DNA of 64,000 nucleotides from Azospirillum baldaniorum (lineage in GTDB: Bacteria; Pseudomonadota; Alphaproteobacteria; Azospirillales; Azospirillaceae), in assembly GCF_003119195.2 (NCBI RefSeq), contig NZ_CP022253.1, positions 266,001 to 330,000 of the forward strand. Direction: 5' to 3'. The position numbers and the translations under genes are program-made. The notes beneath the pieces were generated by a model. The model saw only the letters and a list, made by a program, of their open reading frames with translations. It ran no database searches and was not told the origin of the DNA. Within the stretch, counting starts at the first letter, position 1; the number at the start of each line of letters is the position of its first letter. Positions 8,500 through 18,885 of this stretch are shown piece by piece.

Positions 8500-10083
8500 A
8501 TGCCACCGGACATGCCGAAGCCCGGACGCCTCTTCTTGCCCCTCGCGGCCCTGCTGGCGCTGGCCGCCTGCATGGGCGGGGACCTGCCGCAGACCCGCAA
8601 ATCCCCGCCTGTCGCCCGCGGTTCGACGGAGCCGATCCGCTTCGACGGCCTGTCACTCGGCTCGATGCGGCGGGGCATGGTGACGGGACGCTATGTCTGG
8701 GCGCTGGAGTGCTGGCCGCCCTACGAGGATGTCTATTGGACCAGCGGGCGCAGCCTGCACGAGAACTCCACCTTCCAGGAACGCTTCGCCGAGGTTCTGG
8801 CCGACGCCGGCTACGACGTGGCGGGTGTCCAGGGCAGCGACTACGAGGCGGAGTTCGACCGCAAGCGCGCCCGCTACATCCTGCGCGGCGACCTGCGCGC
8901 GGTGAACAGCGACCTGTGCCGACGCCGAAGCTGGCTGACCGGCCGCAGCGAGGGGGTGTCCGGCATCGGCAGCCTGCGGGTCGACTGGGCGGTCTACGAC
9001 GCCGTGACGGGGCGGCTCGTCCACCGCGTCACCACCACGGGGGTGGCCCGCAAGGACAGCGGCGTGCCGCAGGGCGACGTTCTGCTGATCGAGGAGGCCT
9101 TCGCCACGGCGGTGGAGGCGCTGGGCGCCGACCCCGGCTTCCGCGCCGCGGTGTCGCGGGGCGGGGCGATAGCGTCAAGTGGTCCCGCCATAGTGTCAAG
9201 TGGCCGGGGAGGAGTGTCAACCGCTCCGCTGGGAGCGTCAAGTGCGTCCCCGGTAGTGTCAAGTGGGGTGGCAGGAGTGTCAAGTGTGCCCCCGGGTGCC
9301 TCAAGCGGCCCGGCCGGGGTGTCAACCGCGGCAGTCGAAACGGTGGTGGTCGATCCCGGCGGTGCCTCCGCCGGACCGGCTCCCTTCCTGGAGGAGGCCC
9401 GCTCCCCGACCCTGATTCTGCGCATCACCGACCCGCTCCAGGGCTACGCCGACGATCCCACCGCCCGCGTGTCCGCCGCGACCGTTCACGTCGGGCCGGC
9501 GGAGCGCAAGGGCCGAGGGATCGTGCTGGGAGAACTGGATGGCCAGTCGCTTCTGCTGACGCTCGACGCCGGGCTGGACGCGACCGTCACCGTCGCGCCG
9601 TCCCGTGGGGTGTCGCTGGACGGAACGGTGATGGCGCGCGACATTCCGGGCGGCATCGCCCTGGTCCGCGTGCCGGCCCGGCTGCGCGCGGCGCCGCTGC
9701 GTCTGGACGTTCCGGCGGTCAGCGAGCCGGTGATGGCGGTTCTGGAGCGGGGCGACGACACGGCGCCGGGAATCCTGGCGGCCCGGCGCGCCGATCCGCA
9801 AGCCGCGCCGGAGGTGGAGGCAACGCTGCTTCAGGCCGATTTGGCCGGGCCGGACCCGGCGCCGGGCGACCCGCTGGTGGACGAGGCGGGCAACCTGCTG
9901 GGCATCGCCCGTTCCGGTCCGCTGCCGGGTGGCGCGCATGGCCTGTCCGCTTTCGTCCCGGTGATGGAGGCGCTGGCCCGCCTGGGGGTGGAGGTGACGC
10001 AGCTCTCTCCCCGGTCAAATCCGTTCCGTGGGATACCGGCCCGTGACGGCAGACTTGACGGGACCCGCCGTCCCCCCACATAG
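8500..10083 (+). CDS. Lipoprotein with heptapeptide-repeat linker and protease-like domain
   Basis: Predicted periplasmic lipoprotein, 527 residues. A signal peptide ends in the lipobox 'LALAACMGG'. Residues about 40-220 form an unrecognised domain. Residues about 225-280 are eight Ser/Gly/Val heptads encoded by a 21-nt repeat. The C-terminal 300-500 region looks like a trypsin-fold domain ('KGRGIVLGELDGQSLLL', 'DPLVDEAGNLLGIARSG'), but the usual His and Gly-x-Ser-Gly-Gly catalytic motifs are not visible, so it may be non-catalytic. An alternative ATG is at 8512. It diverges from hisB and is followed by hslVU, whose likely promoter lies in its last codons. Function unknown. Confidence 0.75.
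   Translation: MPPDMPKPGRLFLPLAALLALAACMGGDLPQTRKSPPVARGSTEPIRFDGLSLGSMRRGMVTGRYVWALECWPPYEDVYWTSGRSLHENSTFQERFAEVLADAGYDVAGVQGSDYEAEFDRKRARYILRGDLRAVNSDLCRRRSWLTGRSEGVSGIGSLRVDWAVYDAVTGRLVHRVTTTGVARKDSGVPQGDVLLIEEAFATAVEALGADPGFRAAVSRGGAIASSGPAIVSSGRGGVSTAPLGASSASPVVSSGVAGVSSVPPGASSGPAGVSTAAVETVVVDPGGASAGPAPFLEEARSPTLILRITDPLQGYADDPTARVSAATVHVGPAERKGRGIVLGELDGQSLLLTLDAGLDATVTVAPSRGVSLDGTVMARDIPGGIALVRVPARLRAAPLRLDVPAVSEPVMAVLERGDDTAPGILAARRADPQAAPEVEATLLQADLAGPDPAPGDPLVDEAGNLLGIARSGPLPGGAHGLSAFVPVMEALARLGVEVTQLSPRSNPFRGIPARDGRLDGTRRPPT
9171..9338 (+). repeat. Eight-copy 21-nt coding tandem repeat
   Basis: Eight consecutive 21-base units, each starting near 'AGTGTCAAGTGG' with a variable second half. 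They encode heptads such as 'AIVSSGR', 'GGVSTAP' and 'PVVSSGV'. Units begin at 9171, 9192, 9213, 9234, 9255, 9276, 9297 and 9318. Because 21 is a multiple of three, copy-number change would keep the lipoprotein reading frame. Confidence 0.9.
10054..10082 (+). promoter_or_regulatory. Candidate heat-shock (RpoH) promoter for hslVU
   Basis: CTTGACG at 10054-10060 followed after 13 bases by CCCCACATA at 10074-10082 resembles the E. coli sigma-32 pattern CTTGAAA / CCCCATNTA, with one mismatch in the -10 element. It lies within the end of the lipoprotein gene, about 85 bases before hslV. hslVU is a classical heat-shock operon, which supports the call. Confidence 0.5.
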
Positions 10084-10167
10084 ACCCGTGTTCCGATGTG
10101 CCTATGTCGGCCGGCGTCGCGCCGGGCCGTTCGGGCACGGGCGCCTCTTCCTTAGACCACGGTCCCG

Positions 10168-10716
10168 ATGACTTCCCACGATCCCATCCAGTGGCACGGC
10201 ACCACCATCCTCTCGGTCCGCAAGAACGGGCAGGTGGTCATTGCCGGCGACGGCCAGGTGTCCGTCGGCCAGACGGTCATGAAATCGAACGCCCGCAAGG
10301 TGCGCTGGCTCGCCGGCGGCACGGTGATGGGCGGCTTCGCCGGCGCCACCGCCGACGCGCTGACCCTGTTCGAGCGGCTGGAGACCAAGCTGGAGAAGCA
10401 CCCCGGCCAGCTGCTGCGCGCCTGCGTGGAGATGGCCAAGGACTGGCGCACCGACCGCTACCTGCGCCGGCTGGAGGCCATGATGGCCGTGGCCGACCGC
10501 AACGTCAGCCTGATCCTGACCGGCAACGGCGACGTGCTGGAGCCGGAGGACGGCCTCATCGGCATCGGCTCCGGCGGCGCCTACGCCCTGTCGGCGGCGC
10601 GCGCGCTGGTCGACGTCGATGGTCTGGACGCGGAGGCCGTGGCCCGCAAGGCGATGAAGATCGCCGCCGGCATCTGCGTCTACACCAACGAGAACGTCAC
10701 GCTCGAAAAGCTCTAA
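10168..10716 (+). CDS. hslV: ATP-dependent protease subunit HslV (ClpQ)
   Basis: Threonine peptidase subunit of the HslUV two-component protease that degrades misfolded proteins; it forms a double hexamer capped by HslU. The core starts '[19 protein letters not shown]', with Thr12 the predicted nucleophile, so 11 residues ('[11 protein letters not shown]') must be removed to expose it. Lys/Asp region and '[15 protein letters not shown]' are conserved. The 182 residues equal the usual length plus this short N-terminal extension. hslU begins 22 bases downstream; both probably respond to heat shock. Confidence 0.97.
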   Translation: MTSHDPIQWHGTTILSVRKNGQVVIAGDGQVSVGQTVMKSNARKVRWLAGGTVMGGFAGATADALTLFERLETKLEKHPGQLLRACVEMAKDWRTDRYLRRLEAMMAVADRNVSLILTGNGDVLEPEDGLIGIGSGGAYALSAARALVDVDGLDAEAVARKAMKIAAGICVYTNENVTLEKL

Positions 10717-10738
10717 CCCTCAGACCGGGTCCGCCACC

Positions 10739-12076
10739 ATGACTGCCCCCAGCATCGCCGCCGCCACCGCCGCCTTCAGTCCGCGCGAGATCGTCTCGGA
10801 ACTCGACCGCTACATCGTCGGCCAGCACGAGGCCAAGCGCGCGGTCGCCATCGCGCTGCGCAACCGCTGGCGCCGCCAGCAGCTCCCCGAGGGGCTGCGC
10901 GAGGAGGTTCTGCCCAAGAACATCCTGATGATCGGCCCGACCGGTGTCGGCAAGACGGAGATCGCCCGCCGTCTGGCGAAGCTGGCCCAGGCGCCCTTCC
11001 TGAAGGTCGAGGCGACCAAGTTCACCGAGGTCGGCTATGTCGGCCGCGACGTCGAGCAGATCGTCCGCGATCTGGTGGAGGCCGCCATCGGCCTGACCAA
11101 GGAGCGGCTGCGCAAGGAGGTCGCCGCCAAGGCCGAGCTGCGCGCCGAGGAGCGCGTGGTCGACGCGCTGTGCGGCGAGAACGCCAGCCCGGAGACGCGG
11201 CAGAAGTTCCGCAAGATGCTGCGCGAGGGCACGCTGAACGACCGCGAGATCGAGATCCAGGTGGCCGACACCGCCGGCGGCCTGCCGACCTTCGACATTC
11301 CCGGCATGCCGGGCGCCCAGATGGGCATGCTCAACCTGAACGACATCTTCGGCAAGGCGATGGGCGGGCGCACCAAGTCCCGGCGCATGTCCGTCGCCGA
11401 GAGCTACACCGTTCTGATGGCGGAAGAGTCGGACAAGCTGCTCGACCAGGAAAAGGTCGTTTCGGAAGCGATCCAGGCGGTCGAGCAGAACGGCATCGTC
11501 TTCCTCGACGAGATCGACAAGATCTCCGCCCGTTCCGACTACAAGGGCGGCGCCGACGTCAGCCGCGAGGGCGTGCAGCGCGACCTGCTGCCGCTGATCG
11601 AGGGCACGACGGTCAGCACCAAGCATGGTGCTGTGAAGACCGACCACATCCTGTTCATCGCGTCGGGCGCCTTCCACCTGTCCAAGCCGTCGGACCTGCT
11701 GCCGGAGCTGCAGGGCCGCCTGCCGATCCGCGTCGAGCTGAAGGCGCTGGAGCAGGAGGATTTCCGCCGCATCCTGACCGAGCCGGAAGCCAGCCTGATC
11801 AAGCAGTACAAGGCGCTGCTGAAGACCGAGGAGGTCGATCTCGTCTTCACCGACGACGCCATCGACGAGCTGGCCCGCCTCGCCACCGAGATCAACGCCA
11901 CGGTGGAGAACATCGGGGCACGGCGCCTGCACACCGTGCTGGAGCGGCTGCTGGAGGACATCAGCTTCACCGCCAGCGACAAGGCCGGCCAGACCGTCAC
12001 CATCGACGCGGAGACCGTCCGCGCCCAGGTCGGCGGCCTCGCCAAGAACGCCGACCTGTCGAAGTTCATTCTGTAA
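10739..12076 (+). CDS. hslU: ATPase subunit HslU (ClpY)
   Basis: AAA+ unfoldase that recognises, unfolds and feeds substrates to HslV. Walker A is '[18 protein letters not shown]', Walker B is '[11 protein letters not shown]', the pore motif is '[12 protein letters not shown]', and the insertion I-domain covers about 110-235. Sensor 2 lies in '[17 protein letters not shown]'. The C-terminus 'DLSKFIL' is the tail that docks into HslV. Length 445 is normal. It is the second gene of the hslVU operon. Confidence 0.98.
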   Translation: MTAPSIAAATAAFSPREIVSELDRYIVGQHEAKRAVAIALRNRWRRQQLPEGLREEVLPKNILMIGPTGVGKTEIARRLAKLAQAPFLKVEATKFTEVGYVGRDVEQIVRDLVEAAIGLTKERLRKEVAAKAELRAEERVVDALCGENASPETRQKFRKMLREGTLNDREIEIQVADTAGGLPTFDIPGMPGAQMGMLNLNDIFGKAMGGRTKSRRMSVAESYTVLMAEESDKLLDQEKVVSEAIQAVEQNGIVFLDEIDKISARSDYKGGADVSREGVQRDLLPLIEGTTVSTKHGAVKTDHILFIASGAFHLSKPSDLLPELQGRLPIRVELKALEQEDFRRILTEPEASLIKQYKALLKTEEVDLVFTDDAIDELARLATEINATVENIGARRLHTVLERLLEDISFTASDKAGQTVTIDAETVRAQVGGLAKNADLSKFIL

Positions 12077-12105
12077 GGCAACGCGCGGCTATTTCATCTG
12101 TGATT

Positions 12106-12188
12106 CCCTCTCCCTTCCGCTCACGCGCAAACGAAGTTTGCGCTGACGCGGCAGGCGGACCATTGGTCCGCCGAAAGCGGGGAGAGGG
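12106..12188. repeat. Three-stem palindromic intergenic element
   Basis: Outer arms CCCTCTCCC (12106-12114) and GGGAGAGGG (12180-12188) enclose two perfect 8-bp hairpins: GCGCAAAC-GAA-GTTTGCGC (12125-12143) and GGCGGACC-ATT-GGTCCGCC (12154-12172). The folded shape is a compact three-way junction. It resembles dispersed extragenic palindromes of proteobacteria. It may also end hslVU transcription, although no T-run follows. Confidence 0.6.
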
Positions 12189-12342
12189 TTATGGGAGTCC
12201 ACCCGCCTTGATCGGCTTTCTTGATCGGCGGCCCGGCTGGCCTTAGGATGGCCGGCGTCTCACCACGGCAGGATGCGCAGAACGATGGATTTCAACCCGA
12301 CCGCAACGTCCGTTCGTTTCGTCTTCGGGGAAATCCGCGTCC

Positions 12343-13930
12343 ATGCCTGCTTCCATCACACCGCCCGCCATCACCCTGGCGAACCTGTCCTGGTCCACGC
12401 CTGACGGGCGTTCCGTCCTTTCCGACATCAGCCTCGGGTTCGGCCTTGAACGGACCGGGCTCGTCGGACGCAACGGCACCGGGAAATCGACCCTTCTCAA
12501 GCTGATGACGGGCGCGCTGCGCCCGCAATCCGGGACGGTGTCCGTCCGCGGCAGCCTGGGAATCCTGAATCAGAACCTGTCGGTGAGACCGGACGACACG
12601 GTCGCCGGCCTGTTCGGCGCGACCGCCATGCTGGACCTGCTGCGCCGCGCCGAACAGGGCGACGCGGACGCCGACGCGCTGGCCGAGGTGGATTGGACGC
12701 TGGAAGGCCGCATCCGGTCGGCGCTCGGCCGGGTGGGTCTGGAGGCGGAGCCGGAGACGCCGCTGACATGCCTGTCGGGCGGGCAGCGCACGCGCGCCGC
12801 CCTGGCCGCGGCGATCTTTCCGGAGCCCGATGTCCTGCTGCTGGACGAGCCGACCAACGATCTCGACCGCGAGGGGCGGGAGGCGGTCGTCGGGTTGCTG
12901 GCCTCCTGGCGGGCCGGGGCGGTGGTGGTCAGCCACGACCGCGACCTGCTCGACCGCATGGACGCCATCGTCGAGCTGACCACCCTCGGCGCCACCCGCT
13001 ACGGCGGAAACTGGAGCCATTACCGCGCCGCCCGGGCGCTGGCCCTCGACGCCGCCCGCCACGATCTGGCGGATGCCGAGAAACGCGTGGCGGAGGCGGC
13101 CCGGACGGCGCAGGCCACCGCCGAACGGAAGGCGCGCAAGGACCGGGCGGGGCAGCGGAAGGCGGCGAAAGGCGATCTGCCGCGCATCCTCCTCGGCGGA
13201 CGGAAGGAGCGCAGCGAGGCCACCGGCGGCGACAACGCCCGCCGCGCCGCCCAGCAGAAGGCCGACGCGCTCGACGCCGTGGCCGGCGCCCGCGCGCGCA
13301 TCGAAGTCCTTCAGCCGCTGTCGGTCGTGCTGCCGCCCACCGGTCTTCCGCCCGGCCGGACCGTGCTGACGCTCGACACCGTCACCGCTGGCTACGAAGC
13401 GGGAAGCCCGGTCGTCCACGACCTGTCCTTCACCATCACCGGGCCGGAGCGCGTCGCCGTCACCGGACCCAACGGGTCGGGCAAGACGACCCTGCTGGCG
13501 CTCGTCGCCGGCCATCGCGCCCCCTGGTCCGGAACGGTCCGCGTCGTTGCCGGCGCCGTCATGCTCGACCAGCGGGTGAGCCTGCTCGATCCGTCGGCAA
13601 CGATCCTGGACAATTTCCGGCGCCTCAACCCGCGGGAAGGGGAGAACGCCTGCCGGGCGTCGCTGGCCCGCTTCATGTTCCGCGCCGACGCCGCGTTGCA
13701 GCGCGTGTCGAGCCTCAGCGGTGGGCAGACGCTGCGCGCCGGCCTCGCCTGCGTCCTCGGCGGCGCCGTCCCTCCGCCCCTGCTGATCCTGGACGAGCCG
13801 ACCAACCACCTGGACATCGAGTCCATCGAAGCGGTGGAAGCCGGGCTGCGCGCCTATGACGGGGCGCTGCTGGTGGTCAGCCACGACGAGGCCTTCCTCG
13901 ACGCCATCGGGATCACGCGCCGGCTGGACC

Positions 13931-13959
<29 letters not shown>
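12343..13959 (+). CDS. ABC-F family ATPase
   Basis: Soluble tandem ABC protein of the ABC-F class, which act on ribosomes (translation factors or antibiotic protection) and have no membrane domain. First cassette: Walker A 'GRNGTGKSTLLKLM', signature 'LSGGQRTRAAL', Walker B 'LLLDEPTNDLD'. A charged linker covers about 235-320. Second cassette: 'GPNGSGKTTLLALV', 'LSGGQTLRAGL', 'LILDEPTNHLD'. Length 538 is typical. The end overlaps the convergent histidine kinase by 29 bases. The specific subfamily is not assigned; translational regulation or drug resistance are both possible. Confidence 0.9.
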
Positions 13960-15472
<1,513 letters not shown>

Positions 15473-15638
15473 ACGATAATCCCGTCTGGTCAAGCCTGGC
15501 TTCGGGGCAACCCGGACGGGATGGTAAGGGATTCAGCGCGGCGAAAGCGAACGCGAAACGTCCGGTTGCCGACGCCGAAGGTGCGACCGATTAACCCACA
15601 AGGCAAATCAGGACGTTGCGACGCTTCCACCGACCATT

Positions 15639-16043
15639 CTACCGCCGCCGTGGAACCGCCCGCCGCCGCACCGCCGCACCGCCGCGGGCCGGCGCCTCGT
15701 CCAGCAGAAGGAGCAGCCGGTCCAGCGTTCCATCGTCCAGATCGTGGATGCGTTCGGCCAGCCGGTTCGCCAGTTTGGTCGCCTTCGGGTTGAGCCCGGC
15801 GGTGTCCACCGTCACCCGCGGGTGCGACAGGTCGGCCAGCCGCTCCAGCTCCTCCGCCTCGTCCCAGATGATGCCGAAATAGGCGCAGATCTGCCGGACG
15901 AGCTGGGCGGAGGGCTGGCCGCGCTTGCCATGCTCCAGCGCCGACAGATAGGCCGAGGAGATGTGCAGGTCGGCCGCCATCTGCTTGAGCGTCACGCTCT
16001 TGCCCTCGCGCAAGGCGCGGACCCGTTCGCCGAAGGGTGTCAT
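15639..16043 (-). CDS. XRE-type transcriptional regulator
   Basis: Small helix-turn-helix DNA-binding protein, 134 residues. The Cro/C1-type HTH is at about 5-60 ('VTLKQMAADLHISSAYLSAL' followed by 'EHGKRGQPS'). The rest is helical ('KLANRLAERIHDLDDGTLDR') and ends in an Arg-rich tail. It follows the Smr gene by 12 bases on the same strand and is probably translated from the same message. This Smr-XRE pair recurs in alphaproteobacteria. Target genes are unknown. Confidence 0.9.
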   Translation of the reverse strand: MTPFGERVRALREGKSVTLKQMAADLHISSAYLSALEHGKRGQPSAQLVRQICAYFGIIWDEAEELERLADLSHPRVTVDTAGLNPKATKLANRLAERIHDLDDGTLDRLLLLLDEAPARGGAAVRRRAVPRRR

Positions 16044-16055
16044 GGCGGCCCCGTC

Positions 16056-16628
16056 CTACCGATGATGGTCGCGCCGCCGCTTGACGAGGACGTACAGCGC
16101 CCCGTCGCCGCCGTGCCGGGGCTGCGCTGGGCGCACCGCCAGCACCATCGGGCGCAGGGAGGTGTCGGCCAGCCAGCGCGGCACCGACTGGCGCAGCACG
16201 CCGACCCCGCCGGTGTAGGTCCCCTTGCCGGTGATGACCAGCACGCAGCGCCGCCCCTCGTGCCAGGCGCGGCGGACGAAGCCGGACAGCGCGCCGTGGG
16301 CCTGGTCCTGGCTCATCCCGTGCAGGTCGATCCGCCCGTCGATCTCCATCTCGCCGCGCGCGAAGCGGTCGGCGGTGCGGCGGTCGATGTTGTCGAAATT
16401 GCCGACCTTCAGCGGCGGCTGCGACGGGCGCCCGCCCTTCGGCACACCGCCGCGTGGCGGCAGGGTGGGGGGTGGGGAGGCGGTGGTGGCGACCGGTTCC
16501 GGCTCGCCCGCGGGGGCGGCGGGAGGATCGGGGTCCTCGACGGTCCGGCCCGGCATCGGCTCCGCGTCGCGCATGGCGATCCGCCACAACCGCCGTTCCT
16601 CGGTGGAGACCGAGCGGCGGCGGCTCAT
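16056..16628 (-). CDS. Smr/MutS2 C-terminal domain protein
   Basis: Protein of 190 residues with a C-terminal Smr domain, a fold with nicking-endonuclease activity in MutS2 and some stand-alone proteins. The motif 'IDLHGMSQDQAHGALSGFV' (the conserved LDLHG element) and 'VLVITGKGTYTGGVGVL' (the TGKG element) are intact. The N-terminal 90 residues are Pro/Gly-rich and probably disordered. It is the first gene of a two-gene unit with the XRE regulator. DNA or RNA substrate is not known. Confidence 0.9.
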   Translation of the reverse strand: MSRRRSVSTEERRLWRIAMRDAEPMPGRTVEDPDPPAAPAGEPEPVATTASPPPTLPPRGGVPKGGRPSQPPLKVGNFDNIDRRTADRFARGEMEIDGRIDLHGMSQDQAHGALSGFVRRAWHEGRRCVLVITGKGTYTGGVGVLRQSVPRWLADTSLRPMVLAVRPAQPRHGGDGALYVLVKRRRDHHR

Positions 16629-16750
16629 GACGGGGACCTCGGCGCGGCCCGTCCGGGCGCGCGGGTCGAAGGGCGAGGCAGATCAAACACGGTGAAACAC
16701 GGGTTCCGGCGCGGACAACGCTCCGATAAACCCTTGAACGCTCAGCCGTG

Positions 16751-17437
16751 TCAATCCTCCACCAGCAGAATGTGAAGACGCCGCGGCCCGTGGGCGCCCA
16801 GCTCGATCCGCATCTCGATGTCGCCGGTCCGCGACGGCCCGGTGATGAAGTTGACGGTGCGGGGCAGGGCGCCCTTTCCGCCATCCGTCGCCCCGGCGGC
16901 GCGCAGCCGGTCCCAGGCGTCCTCCATGGTGCCGACGATCTGGCCGCGCCGCAGCACGACGATGTGGGTGTCGGGCAGGAAGTTCAGCGTGGTCGGCCGC
17001 TCGGCCCCGGACAGCAGCATCAGCGTGCCGGTTTCCGCCACCCCGGCGAAGGCGCCGGTCAGCGACGCGCCGTCGCTGTCGCGGGCGCGACCCTTGGTCA
17101 CCGTCAGGGTCGCGCGCTGGTCCCAGGGGATGGGGTCCAGGGCGGCGTCCGGGGCGACGCGGACCTCGGCGGGCAGGTTCAGCCCGGCCAGATAGTCGGC
17201 CACCGCCCCCGGCACCTCGGCCATCCCGCCCAGAAGTTCGACGGTGGCGGACACCTCCGTCGCCATGGCGGCGAACAGCTCGACCTGCTCGTCGTGGGGA
17301 CGCTGGGCGCGGGCCGGGATCAGGTTGCGCGGGTGGGTGGCGAGACGGCGGCGGGCCTCCTCCGACCCCTCGGCGGAGTTCAGCGCCTTGCGGATGCCGC
17401 CCAGGATCTGGGCGCGGGCGGAGCTGGTGTCGGCCAT
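16751..17437 (-). CDS. lutC: Lactate utilization protein LutC
   Basis: Third subunit of the LutABC L-lactate dehydrogenase system, which oxidises lactate to pyruvate. It contains a LUD domain over most of its length, with 'GVAETGTLMLLSGAERPTTL' and 'HIVVLRRGQIVGTMEDAWD' as the characteristic strands. The ATG encodes 'MADTSSARAQILGGIRKAL', giving 228 residues; the frame upstream of it lies within lutB. It starts two bases after the lutB stop, the tight spacing expected of an operon. Confidence 0.93.
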   Translation of the reverse strand: MADTSSARAQILGGIRKALNSAEGSEEARRRLATHPRNLIPARAQRPHDEQVELFAAMATEVSATVELLGGMAEVPGAVADYLAGLNLPAEVRVAPDAALDPIPWDQRATLTVTKGRARDSDGASLTGAFAGVAETGTLMLLSGAERPTTLNFLPDTHIVVLRRGQIVGTMEDAWDRLRAAGATDGGKGALPRTVNFITGPSRTGDIEMRIELGAHGPRRLHILLVED

Positions 17438-17439
17438 GG

Positions 17440-18885
17440 TCAGCGCGTCCCCTTCTTTTCGGCCGCTTTCCGTTCGGCCCACATCTGCTGGAAGGTCTTG
17501 CCCTCCGGCGCCGGCATGTCGCGGTGCCGGGTCCAGCCCTGGGCCAGCGGCAGGCTGGCGAAGCGTCCCTTGCCGCGGCCCAGCGCCCCCAGCGCCCGCA
17601 CCGCCATGCGGGTGGCGGCGTGGTACAGCGCCGGGCGCCGGGCGAACCAGCCCCACAGGGCCAGCCCCCGGCGCATCGCGGCGGGCTGGAGATTCTGCTC
17701 GAACTCCTTCTCCCGCCAGTGGCGCATCATCTTGGGCAGGGGGATGCGCATCGGACAGACCGCCTCGCACCGCCCGCAGAAGGTCGAGGCGTTGGGCAGG
17801 TGCCCGGCCTCCTTCACCCCCAGCAGGGCGGGCTGCATCACCGACCCGATCGGCCCTGGATAGACCCAGCCGTAGGCGTGGCCGCCGACCGATCCGTAGA
17901 CCGGGCAGTGGTTCATGCAGGCGCCGCAGCGGATGCAGCGCAGCACGTCCTGGAACTCGGTGCCCAGAAGCGCCGACCGCCCGTTGTCGAGCAGCACGAC
18001 GTGGAACTCCTCCGGCCCGTCGAGGTCGCCGGGGCGGCGCGGCCCGGTGGAGAAGGTGGTGTAGGCCGACGCCTCTTGGCCCGTCGCGGAGCGCGCCAGC
18101 AGGCGCAGCACCAGCGCCGCGTCCTCCAGCGTCGGCACCACCTTGTCGATGGTGGCGATCACCACATGGACGCGCGGCAGGATCTGGGTCAGGTCGCCGT
18201 TGCCCTCGTTGGTGACGATGACGGTGGAGCCGGTCTCCGCCACCATGATGTTGGCGCCGGTGATGCCGACGTCGGCCTGCTGGAACTTGCGGCGCAGCAC
18301 CTGCCGGGCCTCGGCGATCAGCACCTTGGGCTCGTCCAGAACGCGGTCCGCCGGCAGGTCGGTGTGGGCCTGGCGGAAGGTGCCCTCCACGTCCGCCTTG
18401 GACAGGTGGAAGGCCGGGGCGATGATGTGGCTGGGCGGCTCGCGGCGGAGCTGGATGATGTATTCGCCGAGATCCGTCTCGATGGGGGTCAGGCCGTTTG
18501 CCTCAAGGTAGTCGTTGATCCCGATCTCCTCGGAGATCATCGACTTGCCCTTGGTGACGGTCTTCGCCCCGACCTTGCGGCAGATGCCCAGGATGGCGTC
18601 GCGCGCCTCCTGGTCGGTGCGACACCAGTGCACATGGCCGCCCTGCTCGATGACCTTGCCCTCGAAGGCCTCCAGATAGGTGTCGAGGTTGGCCAGGACG
18701 TGGTTCTTCAGGTCGCGGCCCTGGTCGCGGAGATCCTCGAACTCCGGCAGCCGGTCGGCGGCCTGTTTGCGGCGGTTGACGAAACCGGCCGGCGCGATGG
18801 CCAGGACCTTCTGAAGCCGCTCGTCGCTCAGCGCCTTGCGGGCGTTCTCGGGGAAGGCGTGGGTGGTCGGTTGCATCCTCTTCAC
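17440..18885 (-). CDS. lutB: Lactate utilization iron-sulfur protein LutB
   Basis: Iron-sulfur subunit of the LutABC complex. An N-terminal LUD domain (about 70-300, 'GAKTVTKGKSMISEEIGIND', 'IMVAETGSTVIVTNEGNGD') is followed by two 4Fe-4S motifs, 'CIRCGACMNHCPVYG' and 'FCGRCEAVCPMRIP', and a C-terminal helical tail. Length 481 is normal. Its ATG overlaps the lutA stop by four bases (ATGA). With lutA and lutC it gives the complete conserved trio. Confidence 0.95.
   Translation of the reverse strand: MKRMQPTTHAFPENARKALSDERLQKVLAIAPAGFVNRRKQAADRLPEFEDLRDQGRDLKNHVLANLDTYLEAFEGKVIEQGGHVHWCRTDQEARDAILGICRKVGAKTVTKGKSMISEEIGINDYLEANGLTPIETDLGEYIIQLRREPPSHIIAPAFHLSKADVEGTFRQAHTDLPADRVLDEPKVLIAEARQVLRRKFQQADVGITGANIMVAETGSTVIVTNEGNGDLTQILPRVHVVIATIDKVVPTLEDAALVLRLLARSATGQEASAYTTFSTGPRRPGDLDGPEEFHVVLLDNGRSALLGTEFQDVLRCIRCGACMNHCPVYGSVGGHAYGWVYPGPIGSVMQPALLGVKEAGHLPNASTFCGRCEAVCPMRIPLPKMMRHWREKEFEQNLQPAAMRRGLALWGWFARRPALYHAATRMAVRALGALGRGKGRFASLPLAQGWTRHRDMPAPEGKTFQQMWAERKAAEKKGTR

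Noticed and set aside
9171-9338. Regular 21-base repeats considered as a CRISPR array
   Set aside because: There are no separate unique spacers of CRISPR size, the repeat is in frame within a lipoprotein gene, and no cas genes are nearby.
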